DNA of 64,000 nt, from NCBI RefSeq assembly GCF_008329585.1, contig NZ_NPKP01000001.1, positions 434,001-498,000 on the forward strand, read 5' to 3'. The position numbers and the translations under genes are program-made. The notes under the pieces were generated by a model that saw nothing but the letters and a program-made list of their open reading frames with translations, had not been told where the DNA came from and ran no database searches. Positions 9,159 through 16,321 of this stretch are shown piece after piece (position 1 is the first letter of the stretch; each line of letters starts with the position of its first letter). Source of the stretch: Mycolicibacterium sp. P9-22. GTDB taxonomy: Bacteria > Actinomycetota > Actinomycetes > Mycobacteriales > Mycobacteriaceae.

Positions 9159-10946
9159 ATGGCAACAGATGACATGGGTGCGTTCGGCAGCCCGCCGGTG
9201 CTGGCCTCTCCCTCGACGGACGACGTGCGCCGCGCGCTCCGCGAGTGCGCGGAGGACCTCACCAGCGTCCGGGACCGTGGAGTGGTACTTCAGGGAATCC
9301 TGCGTCGCGCCCGGACCCTCTTGGCTGCCGACATGGCATATCTCAGCGTGAACGACCTGGAGCGCGGCGAGACGTGCATCGAAGAGGGCGTCGGTGTGCA
9401 GACCGACGCCTACCGCTCCATCCGCATGCCGCTCGGGACCGGCATCCTCGGAGCCGTCGCTGCGGGAAATGCACCCGTGCAGACCAGCGACTACCTCACG
9501 GACCCGAACATGAACCATCTCCCCGGTATCGATGCCATCGTCCGTGGTGAAGGCGTTCGTTCGATCCTGGGGGCGCCGATCCGGGTCGGCGGTCGGGTGG
9601 TGGCAGCGCTCCTCGTGGCGTGCCGACGGCCCTGCGAGTTCTCCGAGGAGTCGGTCGCCGCCTTGGTTGACATCGCCGCACAGGCCGGCGTTGCCTTCGA
9701 ACACCTGCGCATCCGGCGAGAAGCCACCGGGCTCCGGGCCGCACTGTCGCAGACCGTGTCGTCGACGGAGCGCCGTCAGCACGAACTGGAGTCACTGCTA
9801 CTCCTCGACGACCGTCTCATGGCTGCACTACGCGGCTCCAGCGCCCTGGTGGGCATCATCGACGTGCTCGGTGAGTTCCTCGGCGGACCGGTGAGCATTC
9901 ACGATCCTGATGGCAATCTCGTTGTCGGGCAGGCAATAGCAGCCGACGGGTGGCTGTGTACGCCGGAGGCGCGGACGTCGGTGGCGATCTCCCATCGCGA
10001 ACAGGGCGCGGTCCTCGTCAAAGCCGGTGGGATTCCATTCCTCGTGATGGCGGTATCCGCGGGCGAGGAGCATCTCGCGACTCTCGTTGCGGAGGACGCG
10101 CGGGGGAGACGCGAGATGATCTCCCGCGCATCGGTGTTCGTGTCCACGGCCCACCTGTTCGAGCGGACGTTGGAGGCCTCGTCCAATCGAGAACAGTTCG
10201 AACTGATCGAACTGCTGATGACCATGCGCGAACGCGCCGAGCCCGCGTTACAAGTGCGCATACAGTCCTACGGTTTCAACAGAGGTGAACCTCTCGAAGT
10301 GCACGTGTGCGAAGGAACGGCTTCGGTGCAGCAGAGCTCGACGGTCGCGGCAATCAAGACCGCGACGGCCAGTTTCCCCGCTGTTGTCGCGGTGCATGCA
10401 GGCCACATCTGCGTGCTCTGCCCGGCCACCGAACCACACAAGCGAGGCGCCACTATAGCGGCCACGCTGAAAGCCGCAGGGCTGACCGTCCTGGTCGGCA
10501 GTGCGAAAGCGTCCGGCCTTGCCGCGGTGCGGGCCGCGCACGATGAGGCGCGCGCCGTGGTCTCGGCGATGCGAGCGCTGGGCCGGTCCCACGGATCCTC
10601 CGACGTCGTGGGCCTCGGTCTGGCCGGAGCGATTTCCGGTGTGCGAGACGAGAAGTGGGTGGCCGGCCTGATCGACCGCTTCCTCGGTCCGCTGATCTCC
10701 TACGACCAGGAGCGTCACACGCAGCTGTGTGAAACCGCTTGGCACTACTCGGAGAACGGCGGACACCTGGCCAGGACGGCGACGGCACTTCACGTCCACA
10801 TGAGCACCGTGCGGCAACGTATCGACCGTATCGACACCATCCTTGGAGAAAGTTGGCGCCGCGCACCCAGCAGCCTGGACACGCACCTCGCCCTCCGCCT
10901 GTATCGACTCCGGGCCGGTGACGAAGGTACCGACTTCCGGTCATGA
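9159..10946 (+). CDS. GAF-domain PucR/CdaR-type transcriptional regulator
   Basis: A 595-residue regulator. The N-terminal part (about residues 25-190) is a GAF-like sensor with GAPIRVGGRVVAALLVACR. A middle region of about 300 residues follows, and a PucR-type C-terminal helix-turn-helix (HTH_30) occupies roughly residues 525-575, where YSENGGHLARTATALHVHMS is followed by TVRQRIDRI. Such proteins are usually pathway-specific activators of degradative operons. The gene is divergent from the lactonase/ADH/ALDH/MFS operon with only 91 bases between them, so that operon is its most likely target; the inducer would be the lactone or hydroxy acid. A 22-bp palindrome follows its stop codon directly. 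Confidence 0.85.
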   Translation: MATDDMGAFGSPPVLASPSTDDVRRALRECAEDLTSVRDRGVVLQGILRRARTLLAADMAYLSVNDLERGETCIEEGVGVQTDAYRSIRMPLGTGILGAVAAGNAPVQTSDYLTDPNMNHLPGIDAIVRGEGVRSILGAPIRVGGRVVAALLVACRRPCEFSEESVAALVDIAAQAGVAFEHLRIRREATGLRAALSQTVSSTERRQHELESLLLLDDRLMAALRGSSALVGIIDVLGEFLGGPVSIHDPDGNLVVGQAIAADGWLCTPEARTSVAISHREQGAVLVKAGGIPFLVMAVSAGEEHLATLVAEDARGRREMISRASVFVSTAHLFERTLEASSNREQFELIELLMTMRERAEPALQVRIQSYGFNRGEPLEVHVCEGTASVQQSSTVAAIKTATASFPAVVAVHAGHICVLCPATEPHKRGATIAATLKAAGLTVLVGSAKASGLAAVRAAHDEARAVVSAMRALGRSHGSSDVVGLGLAGAISGVRDEKWVAGLIDRFLGPLISYDQERHTQLCETAWHYSENGGHLARTATALHVHMSTVRQRIDRIDTILGESWRRAPSSLDTHLALRLYRLRAGDEGTDFRS

Positions 10947-10967
10947 GGAATGACGCGCGTCATTCCT
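10946..10967. terminator. 22-bp perfect palindrome at the end of the regulator gene
   Basis: The arms are AGGAATGACGC and GCGTCATTCCT with no spacer, starting on the last base of the stop codon of the PucR-type gene. It can form a strong hairpin and probably ends transcription, although a protein-binding site is also possible. No T run follows. Confidence 0.5.
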
Positions 10968-11001
10968 GTCATCTGCGGTGAGCGCGGCGCGAGTCGAGGT
11001 T

Positions 11002-11020
11002 GCATTAGAGCGGCTAATGC
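11002..11020. promoter_or_regulatory. Inverted repeat upstream of the ACT-domain gene
   Basis: GCATTAG and CTAATGC face each other across 5 bases, about 100 bp before the ACT-domain gene. The symmetry and 19-bp length fit a dimeric repressor site; no regulator can be assigned. Confidence 0.35.
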
Positions 11021-11029
11021 TGATGCAGT

Positions 11030-11047
11030 TTCAGTAGCTTTACTGAA
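11030..11047. promoter_or_regulatory. Second inverted repeat upstream of the ACT-domain gene
   Basis: TTCAGTA and TACTGAA face each other across GCTT, 10 bases after the previous dyad. It may be an operator or a small hairpin in the leader of the ACT-domain gene. Confidence 0.35.
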
Positions 11048-11121
11048 TAAGGTTCGCGGTCCTAATGTCGGAGCGATAAATGCACACGCATGACCCCCGT
11101 TGCGGGGAAAGGACGGTCCAC

Positions 11122-11523
11122 ATGAGCGGTGTCAGCGATCTACCTCAGATGCTTGCCCAGATGCGTCCCGAACTCCGCCCGGGAACATTCGTGTTCCTTG
11201 CCTTAACAGAGCCACCGCCCGCTGGTTTGCACCCGGTCATGACGTTCGCCGAGGACGAGGCCCTCACCGTCATCGTTCCGCAGCACGAAGCCGATATCCA
11301 AAAGTGCAGCTACGAATCGGCTTTCGCGTGGATCTCACTGCGTGTCCAAAGTGACCTCGAAGCCGTTGGCCTGACTGCGGCATTCAGTAACGCACTGTCC
11401 GAGGGTGGAATCAGCTGCAACGTCGTTGCCGCCTACTACCACGATCACATCTTTGTGCCTGCCGAAGCAGCATCGATGGCAATGGACATTCTCAATGGAC
11501 TCTCCGGGGAGCACCACCTGTGA
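11122..11523 (+). CDS. ACT domain-containing protein
   Basis: A 133-residue protein that matches the small stand-alone ACT-domain proteins (DUF2241/ACT_7 type). Evidence is the opening SDLPQMLAQMRPELRPGTFVFL and a second half with LTAAFSNALSEGGISCNVVA followed by the YYHDHIFVP strand. These proteins are thought to bind amino acids or related small ligands; their function is not established. The ATG at 11122 is chosen because AAAGGA lies about 9 bases upstream; an upstream ATG at 11080 would add 14 residues of unlikely sequence. It stands alone between two inverted repeats upstream and a 328-bp gap downstream. Confidence 0.7.
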   Translation: MSGVSDLPQMLAQMRPELRPGTFVFLALTEPPPAGLHPVMTFAEDEALTVIVPQHEADIQKCSYESAFAWISLRVQSDLEAVGLTAAFSNALSEGGISCNVVAAYYHDHIFVPAEAASMAMDILNGLSGEHHL

Positions 11524-11851
11524 GTGCTGCGGGAACGTAACAACCTTGGCGGAATTGGCCTCGCAACCGGGACGCAGCCGGTGACAAAGCCAGCGTTACG
11601 ACGTCTTAAGTTGGTTGATGGCAAGCGTGCGAACCCCCTCGTCGGAACCGAGCAGGGTCCAGGGCAAGTTGAACGCCGCCTTGTAACGCAGCGTCGAGGC
11701 CCGTGGTACACGGCTGCACCGTGAGGCCGTCGGTGCGGTCGGTATACGCCGCTGGCTTGACGGGAGCTCACGAGGTGTGATGAGCCAACCTGTGGTTTAG
11801 TCTTGTCTGACAAGTAGACCGAATCTCGTCGCGATCGATGCGGAGCACCTC
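11524..11851. other. 328-bp intergenic region with a possible gene remnant and one GntR-type dyad
   Basis: No intact gene is supported. On the reverse strand, about 11596-11710, one frame reads like a real C-terminus (for example RYKAAFNLPWTLLGSDEG, then TAA at 11596-11598) but it has no start and the frame breaks upstream. The right end holds a TTGACG hexamer at 11757-11762 and the CTTGTC dyad at 11802-11814 described separately. Confidence 0.4.
11802..11814. promoter_or_regulatory. GntR-type operator candidate A
   Basis: CTTGTC-T-GACAAG is a perfect inverted repeat 37 bases before the ureidoglycolate-lyase-like gene. The same core recurs at 12404-12416, 13202-13214 and 13357-13369 around the GntR gene and the permease gene. 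The pattern GT-n-AC in a short dyad fits GntR-family sites. Confidence 0.6.
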
Positions 11852-12349
11852 ATGATGCAGTCCGTCCCGCTTACCTTGGAACCATTGACGGCAGATGCGT
11901 TTGCGCCGTTTGGCACCGTGCTGGAGATCTTTGATGATGGAACGCCACTGACGCCAGAGGAATCCACGCTTGATCTCTCGCAGGGAAAACCGAGATTTTA
12001 TCTGATGCGTGTGCCGCGGCGGCCGTTCCGGGTGCGTGGGCTCACACGACATCGCTTGACAACCCAGACCTTGATGTCATTGGGGGGCCGGCCATGGATC
12101 CTTGCTGTTGCCGCTCCCGGCGATGTCGAAGATCCGGCCGTGGAGCCGGATCTTTCCACGCTGCGGGCCTTCGAGATTCCGGGCGAGGTTGCGGTCACGA
12201 TGCACCGGGGGTGCTGGCACTCTGGTCCCCACTTCGACGAGCCCGAGATGTCCTTCGCCAACCTCGAGCTCGCCGACACCAACATCGTTGATCATCAGAC
12301 GTTTCTGCTGACACGACTGAACCAGGAGTATGTGCTGTCCTCCTCGTGA
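11852..12349 (+). CDS. Ureidoglycolate lyase (AllA)-like cupin protein
   Basis: A 165-residue protein of the ureidoglycolate lyase/hydrolase family. It opens with LTLEPLTADAFAPFG, the family's usual beginning, and has the MHRGCWHSGPHF segment that carries the conserved histidines, then FANLELADTNIVDHQ. Characterised members release urea or ammonia and glyoxylate from ureidoglycolate at the end of allantoin breakdown; many paralogues act on other ureido compounds. It lies behind dyad A and 81 bases before the GntR gene. With the permease and amidohydrolases downstream it suggests catabolism of a ureide or nitrogen heterocycle. The exact substrate is not shown. Confidence 0.75.
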   Translation: MMQSVPLTLEPLTADAFAPFGTVLEIFDDGTPLTPEESTLDLSQGKPRFYLMRVPRRPFRVRGLTRHRLTTQTLMSLGGRPWILAVAAPGDVEDPAVEPDLSTLRAFEIPGEVAVTMHRGCWHSGPHFDEPEMSFANLELADTNIVDHQTFLLTRLNQEYVLSSS

Positions 12350-12403
12350 GCACTCCTCAACGTCGCTTCCACGAACCGTTGGCCGGCGACTGATCTGCCA
12401 AGT

Positions 12404-12416
12404 CAGGTCTGACAAC
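12404..12416. promoter_or_regulatory. GntR-type operator candidate B at the regulator's own promoter
   Basis: CAGGTCTGACAAC shares the GTCTGACAA core with dyad A. It abuts a good -10 hexamer, TATAGT at 12418-12423, placed 7 bases before the GTG at 12431. That layout fits a leaderless, self-repressed regulator gene. Confidence 0.5.
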
Positions 12417-12430
12417 CTATAGTGGTCGTC

Positions 12431-13171
12431 GTGTCGACAACGCCGACAAGACCTGACCTGACGACCGCTCTGCATGACTTTGTGACGGCCATCGCACGAG
12501 ATGGTGGCCCGCTGCCAAGTGAGACGAGCCTGGTCGCGCGGTTCGGCGCAAGTCGTCCTGCGGTGCGAGAGGCGTTGGCACGCCTGGAGGAGCGCGGCCT
12601 GATCCATCGCTCCCAGGGAGCGAGCACTGCCATCAACCCATCGCTGTCCCGTTTGAAGGCGCGTTTGGACGAAGAAGTCGACAAGAGCGAAATCATCAGC
12701 GCTCTGGGTTTGGCCTCGACGCTGCACGTGCATCGCAAGGAGATCGTCGAGGTCACCGATGCAGAGGCCGAACAGTTCGGCCTTCGCGCCGGGTGCCGTG
12801 CACTGCGAACGACAAAAGTGTGGAGCGCCGACGGTGTTCCGTGCACCATGGCCGTCGACTCCATTCCCCTGGAGGTCGACCCAGCCTTGGCGGCCGCCGA
12901 AATTGACGCCACCCCACCGGTCTGGCACCTTGCAGAGGCGATCAACGGCGTCCATGCTGCCTGGGAGACGGTCTGGTTGACTGCGGACAAACTCGACGAA
13001 ATCGAGGCCTGGCTGCTGCAGCGTACTGCGGGTGAAGCGGTGCTCCGACTGACGTTGCACGGACTCGACCCGCATGGCCGGACCGCCTACTGGGCTGACG
13101 AAATCCAGACCAGAGACCCGATCGACTACTCCTTGGTGCGCAACATTCGGCGCGTCCGACCCACAGACTGA
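12431..13171 (+). CDS. GntR family transcriptional regulator, UTRA (HutC-like) type
   Basis: A 246-residue regulator if started at GTG 12431. An N-terminal winged helix-turn-helix occupies about residues 5-70 (GGPLPSETSLVARFGASRPA, then VREALARLEERGL) and a UTRA ligand-binding domain about 90-240 (GCRALRTTKVWSADGVPC). An in-frame GTG at 12422 is possible, but 12431 lies 7 bases behind a TATAGT hexamer and suits a leaderless transcript. It sits between the AllA-like gene and the permease gene, and dyads of one pattern occur before all three, so it is probably the local repressor, with a pathway intermediate as inducer. Confidence 0.85.
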   Translation: MSTTPTRPDLTTALHDFVTAIARDGGPLPSETSLVARFGASRPAVREALARLEERGLIHRSQGASTAINPSLSRLKARLDEEVDKSEIISALGLASTLHVHRKEIVEVTDAEAEQFGLRAGCRALRTTKVWSADGVPCTMAVDSIPLEVDPALAAAEIDATPPVWHLAEAINGVHAAWETVWLTADKLDEIEAWLLQRTAGEAVLRLTLHGLDPHGRTAYWADEIQTRDPIDYSLVRNIRRVRPTD

Positions 13172-13201
13172 CGCGTATCTTGGCTTAGGCCATCGATCGG
13201 A

Positions 13202-13214
13202 CTTGTCTGACTAA
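13202..13214. promoter_or_regulatory. GntR-type operator candidate C
   Basis: CTTGTCTGACTAA repeats the first ten bases of dyad A. It lies 30 bases after the GntR gene in the 260-bp leader of the permease gene. A TTGACA hexamer, a possible -35 element, follows at 13259-13264. Confidence 0.5.
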
Positions 13215-13356
13215 TCATCTCACCCGTCCTCTTTGATGTGACGATGGTGTTTCGTGTCTTGACAATCGGTACTGCGCTGTAACACCCAGGTTTCGGTGCA
13301 TTAATAGTGCATTGCTGAACTCGCCGCAACGACTAGCGGTCCGCATACTTGGCCTA

Positions 13357-13369
13357 CTTGTCAGACGAG
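13357..13369. promoter_or_regulatory. GntR-type operator candidate D
   Basis: CTTGTCAGACGAG is a dyad with one mismatch between arms, 62 bases before the permease GTG at 13432. Together with site C it brackets the presumed promoter, an arrangement that would suit repression by looping or by blocking elongation. Confidence 0.5.
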
Positions 13370-13431
13370 TGGCGTGGTGTGCTCCCGAGAAACGGGTCGC
13401 TCACGTCCTACAGACGGAATCGGAGACCAGG

Positions 13432-14865
13432 GTGGCGACCACAGAAGCACCAACAGATCGCGGCTACGGCGCGAGGCTCGTAGCGATTGAACCCGGTGGC
13501 GCGGAGTACATCCCGTTGGCTGAGCGCCATGGTTCACCGCGCCAACTGCTGTTCACCTTCTTGGCGCCGAACATGGAGTTCGCGACGGTCGGTGTGGGCA
13601 TCTTGGGGCCGCTCGTCCTTGGGCTGTCGTTCTGGCAGACGTTCTGGGCGATCATCCTCGGTGTGTTGCTCGGCGCCGGTACGACCGGCGTCCTTGCCGC
13701 TTGGGGGCCTGGGCATGGCTTGCCGCAGATGGTGATCAGCCGCAGCGCATTCGGATTCCTCGGCAACGCGGTTCCGGCTGCACTGAACACCGTGCTGGCC
13801 GGCGTCGGGTGGTTTGCGGTCAACGCGGTCAGCGGCGCGTTGGCGCTCCATGTGTTGGCGCCCTCAATCGCATTGCCTCTTTGCCTGGCCATTGTGGTCG
13901 TGATCGAGGTCGGCGTGGCGTTCCTCGGCCACAACCTGGTGCAGGCGCTCAACCGCTACGCCGGCTGGGTGTTGGCGGTGATCTTCATCGCCGCCAGTAT
14001 CTGGGTGCTGTTCGGGGTCGAACCTGGAGCGCCGAGTGACCCGATTCCCGGGGCATTCACGATTCAGGCTGCGGCGGTGTTCGGCTTTGCGGCCGGCTGG
14101 AACACTTTCGCTTCGGACTACTCGCGTTATTTCCCTCCGACCACGCCACGCTCCAGGATCGGCGCGTACGCCAGTGCGGGGATAGCCTTGGGGTGTATCC
14201 CGTTGATGGTTGCTGGTGCGGCCGTAATCACGGCTGGTCAGTCTGTGTTCGATCCGAGTGCGTTCACCAACGTCCTGCCGTGGTGGTTCGGCCACCTGAC
14301 TTTGGTGGCGGTGCTCGGCGGGTCAGTCGCCGCGAACGCGATGAACCTGTACTCGGGCTCGATCTCGTTCACCGCTCTGGGGTTGAAGCTCCCTACCCGA
14401 CGCGCCCGCGCCTTCACCAGCCTCGCCCTGGGGGCGCTCGGAGCCGCAGTCTCGTTCTGGGCGCTCAAGGACGCCGCGGCCTCCTACACGAACTTCTTGT
14501 TGATCATCGCCTACACCATCGGCCCCTGGTTGGGTGTCGTGTTCACCGACCGACTCCTGCGCCGGGGCCGCGACTTTCAGGCCTTGCTGACCAACCCGAG
14601 GTATGTCAACTGGGCGGGCGTCATTGCCTACCTCATCGCCGCAGTGGGGTCGGTGGTGCTGTTCGCCAATCAGCACCTCTACACCGGCCTGGTGGTCCAG
14701 CAACTCCCCGGCTTGGGTGACTTGACGGTGCTGGTCGGGTTCCTTCTGGCCGCCGGTCTGTATTACGTCCTGGTAAGAGTTCTTCGCCCAGCATTGTCGA
14801 CCGACGATTTTCTGCAGGCCTCACTCACATCCACCGCAAAGCCAGGGACCGAGGAAATCGCATGA
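13432..14865 (+). CDS. NCS1-family purine/cytosine-type permease
   Basis: A 477-residue inner-membrane transporter of the NCS1 family, which imports nucleobases, allantoin, hydantoins and related heterocycles by proton or sodium symport. About 12 hydrophobic segments are visible. The N-terminal GSPRQLLFTFLAPNMEFATV, then ISRSAFGFLGNAVPA and the central AAGWNTFASDYSRYFP segment are family features. The GTG at 13432 is chosen because GGAG lies 6 bases upstream; a longer frame from 13312 would add 40 residues of unlike sequence and cover dyad D. It overlaps the amidohydrolase gene by 4 bases, so import and hydrolysis are coupled. The substrate is probably a nitrogen heterocycle. Confidence 0.85.
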   Translation: MATTEAPTDRGYGARLVAIEPGGAEYIPLAERHGSPRQLLFTFLAPNMEFATVGVGILGPLVLGLSFWQTFWAIILGVLLGAGTTGVLAAWGPGHGLPQMVISRSAFGFLGNAVPAALNTVLAGVGWFAVNAVSGALALHVLAPSIALPLCLAIVVVIEVGVAFLGHNLVQALNRYAGWVLAVIFIAASIWVLFGVEPGAPSDPIPGAFTIQAAAVFGFAAGWNTFASDYSRYFPPTTPRSRIGAYASAGIALGCIPLMVAGAAVITAGQSVFDPSAFTNVLPWWFGHLTLVAVLGGSVAANAMNLYSGSISFTALGLKLPTRRARAFTSLALGALGAAVSFWALKDAAASYTNFLLIIAYTIGPWLGVVFTDRLLRRGRDFQALLTNPRYVNWAGVIAYLIAAVGSVVLFANQHLYTGLVVQQLPGLGDLTVLVGFLLAAGLYYVLVRVLRPALSTDDFLQASLTSTAKPGTEEIA

Positions 14866-16301
14866 CACAAACCGACACGATGTCCGTCACCGTTCTCACC
14901 GGCGCGACCATCATCACCATGGATCCGCAACGGCGGGTACTCGCCGACGCTGCGATCGCGTTCGGGGAGACGATCCTTGCCGTGGGTCCCAGTGTGGACG
15001 TCGTCGCGGCATACCCTTTCGCGACGGTTCGTGACTGCCGCGGCGCGGCGATCATGCCCGGCATGGTCAACACCCACACCCACCTGTTCCAGACCCTGCT
15101 CAAGGGTCTTGGCGATGACCGGGTGCTCTCGGACTGGATGACTACGATGACCGGACCGTCGGCCGCGGAGCTCACCCCCGAGGACGCAAACGCCGCGGCA
15201 TTGCACGGCTGCGCCGAGGCCCTCACGACGGGCACCACCACCATCCTCGACTTCTGCTACGCCCATCCCCGTGCCGGGATCGGCGACGCTGTCGCCGAGG
15301 GCATGCGTGATGTCGGCATTCGAGGGATCGTTGCGCGCGGATACCTCACCAGCGGCGACGACGTCGGACTTCCCAAGAAGATCGTGGAGCCGCTGTCGAA
15401 AGCCCTGGACGACGCGTCCCGGCTGATGTCGGAGTGGAACACCCCCAACGCCCGTGTCACCGTCGGCCTGGCGCCGTGCATGAGTTGGTCGGTGGATGAG
15501 GCGACGTTGATCGAGACCCGCGCGCTTGCCGATCAGCACAACGCGCTGATCACGATGCACCTCGCCGAGACACCCTTCGACGTGTCTGAATCGGTGCGCC
15601 GCTTCGGAATGCGTGATGTGCCGTTCGCGGCCAAGACGGGTCTTCTCGGACCGGACCTCGTCGGGGTGCACTGCGTACAGGTCGATGACGCTGACATCGG
15701 GCTGATCGCCGACACCGACACCAAGGTCTCCCACAACCCCTGCTCCAACCTGTATCTGGCCAGCGGTTTCGCCCCGGTGCCGGTCATGCAGCGCCGCGGG
15801 ATCACCGTGGGCTTGGCCACCGATGGCCCGGCGTCGAGTTCGAATCACTCGATGCTGCAGGCCGTCAAGATCGCAGCGCTGCTGCACAAGGGCGTACACC
15901 GCGACCCCGAGATCATCACTGCCGAGAAGGTGCTCGAGATGGCGACCATCGACGGGGCGCGATGCGTGGGTATGGAAGACCGCATCGGTTCCCTGGAGGT
16001 AGGTAAAAAAGCCGACCTGATCGTTTTCGATCTGAACAACCTGTGCGTCACCCCGCTGCACGCGGCGGCGTCATCGATCGTGTACAGCCAGCGCGGTGAC
16101 GAGGTCCGCGACGTCTACGTCGACGGTCAACAGGTCGTCGCCGCCGGACGCCTCACTCTGGTCGACGAGTCGGAGATCAAGGCCAAGTCTCACAGTGCGG
16201 CAATGTCATTGGCGAAACGTGCGGGCACGGATCAACTGGCTCACCATGAATGGCGCTCGCTGATCGAGCGAGTGAACTCCTCCGGGCCCGGTGTCGGTTG
16301 A
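14862..16301 (+). CDS. Amidohydrolase, AtzB/TrzN-like deaminase or chlorohydrolase family
   Basis: A 479-residue metal-dependent amidohydrolase. The metal ligands are visible as His72 and His74 (NTHTHLFQ), a third His in MHLAE, a fourth in GVHCVQV and the catalytic Asp in LATDGPASSSN; SHNPCSNLYLASG is also family-typical. Relatives deaminate guanine, 8-oxoguanine, cytosine or S-adenosylhomocysteine, or remove amino or alkylamino groups from s-triazines. It overlaps the permease gene by 4 bases and precedes the amidase fusion, so it probably makes the first hydrolytic attack on the imported ring. The substrate cannot be chosen from sequence alone. Confidence 0.82.
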   Translation: MTQTDTMSVTVLTGATIITMDPQRRVLADAAIAFGETILAVGPSVDVVAAYPFATVRDCRGAAIMPGMVNTHTHLFQTLLKGLGDDRVLSDWMTTMTGPSAAELTPEDANAAALHGCAEALTTGTTTILDFCYAHPRAGIGDAVAEGMRDVGIRGIVARGYLTSGDDVGLPKKIVEPLSKALDDASRLMSEWNTPNARVTVGLAPCMSWSVDEATLIETRALADQHNALITMHLAETPFDVSESVRRFGMRDVPFAAKTGLLGPDLVGVHCVQVDDADIGLIADTDTKVSHNPCSNLYLASGFAPVPVMQRRGITVGLATDGPASSSNHSMLQAVKIAALLHKGVHRDPEIITAEKVLEMATIDGARCVGMEDRIGSLEVGKKADLIVFDLNNLCVTPLHAAASSIVYSQRGDEVRDVYVDGQQVVAAGRLTLVDESEIKAKSHSAAMSLAKRAGTDQLAHHEWRSLIERVNSSGPGVG

Positions 16302-16321
16302 GCGACAACGCAGTAGGCCCA

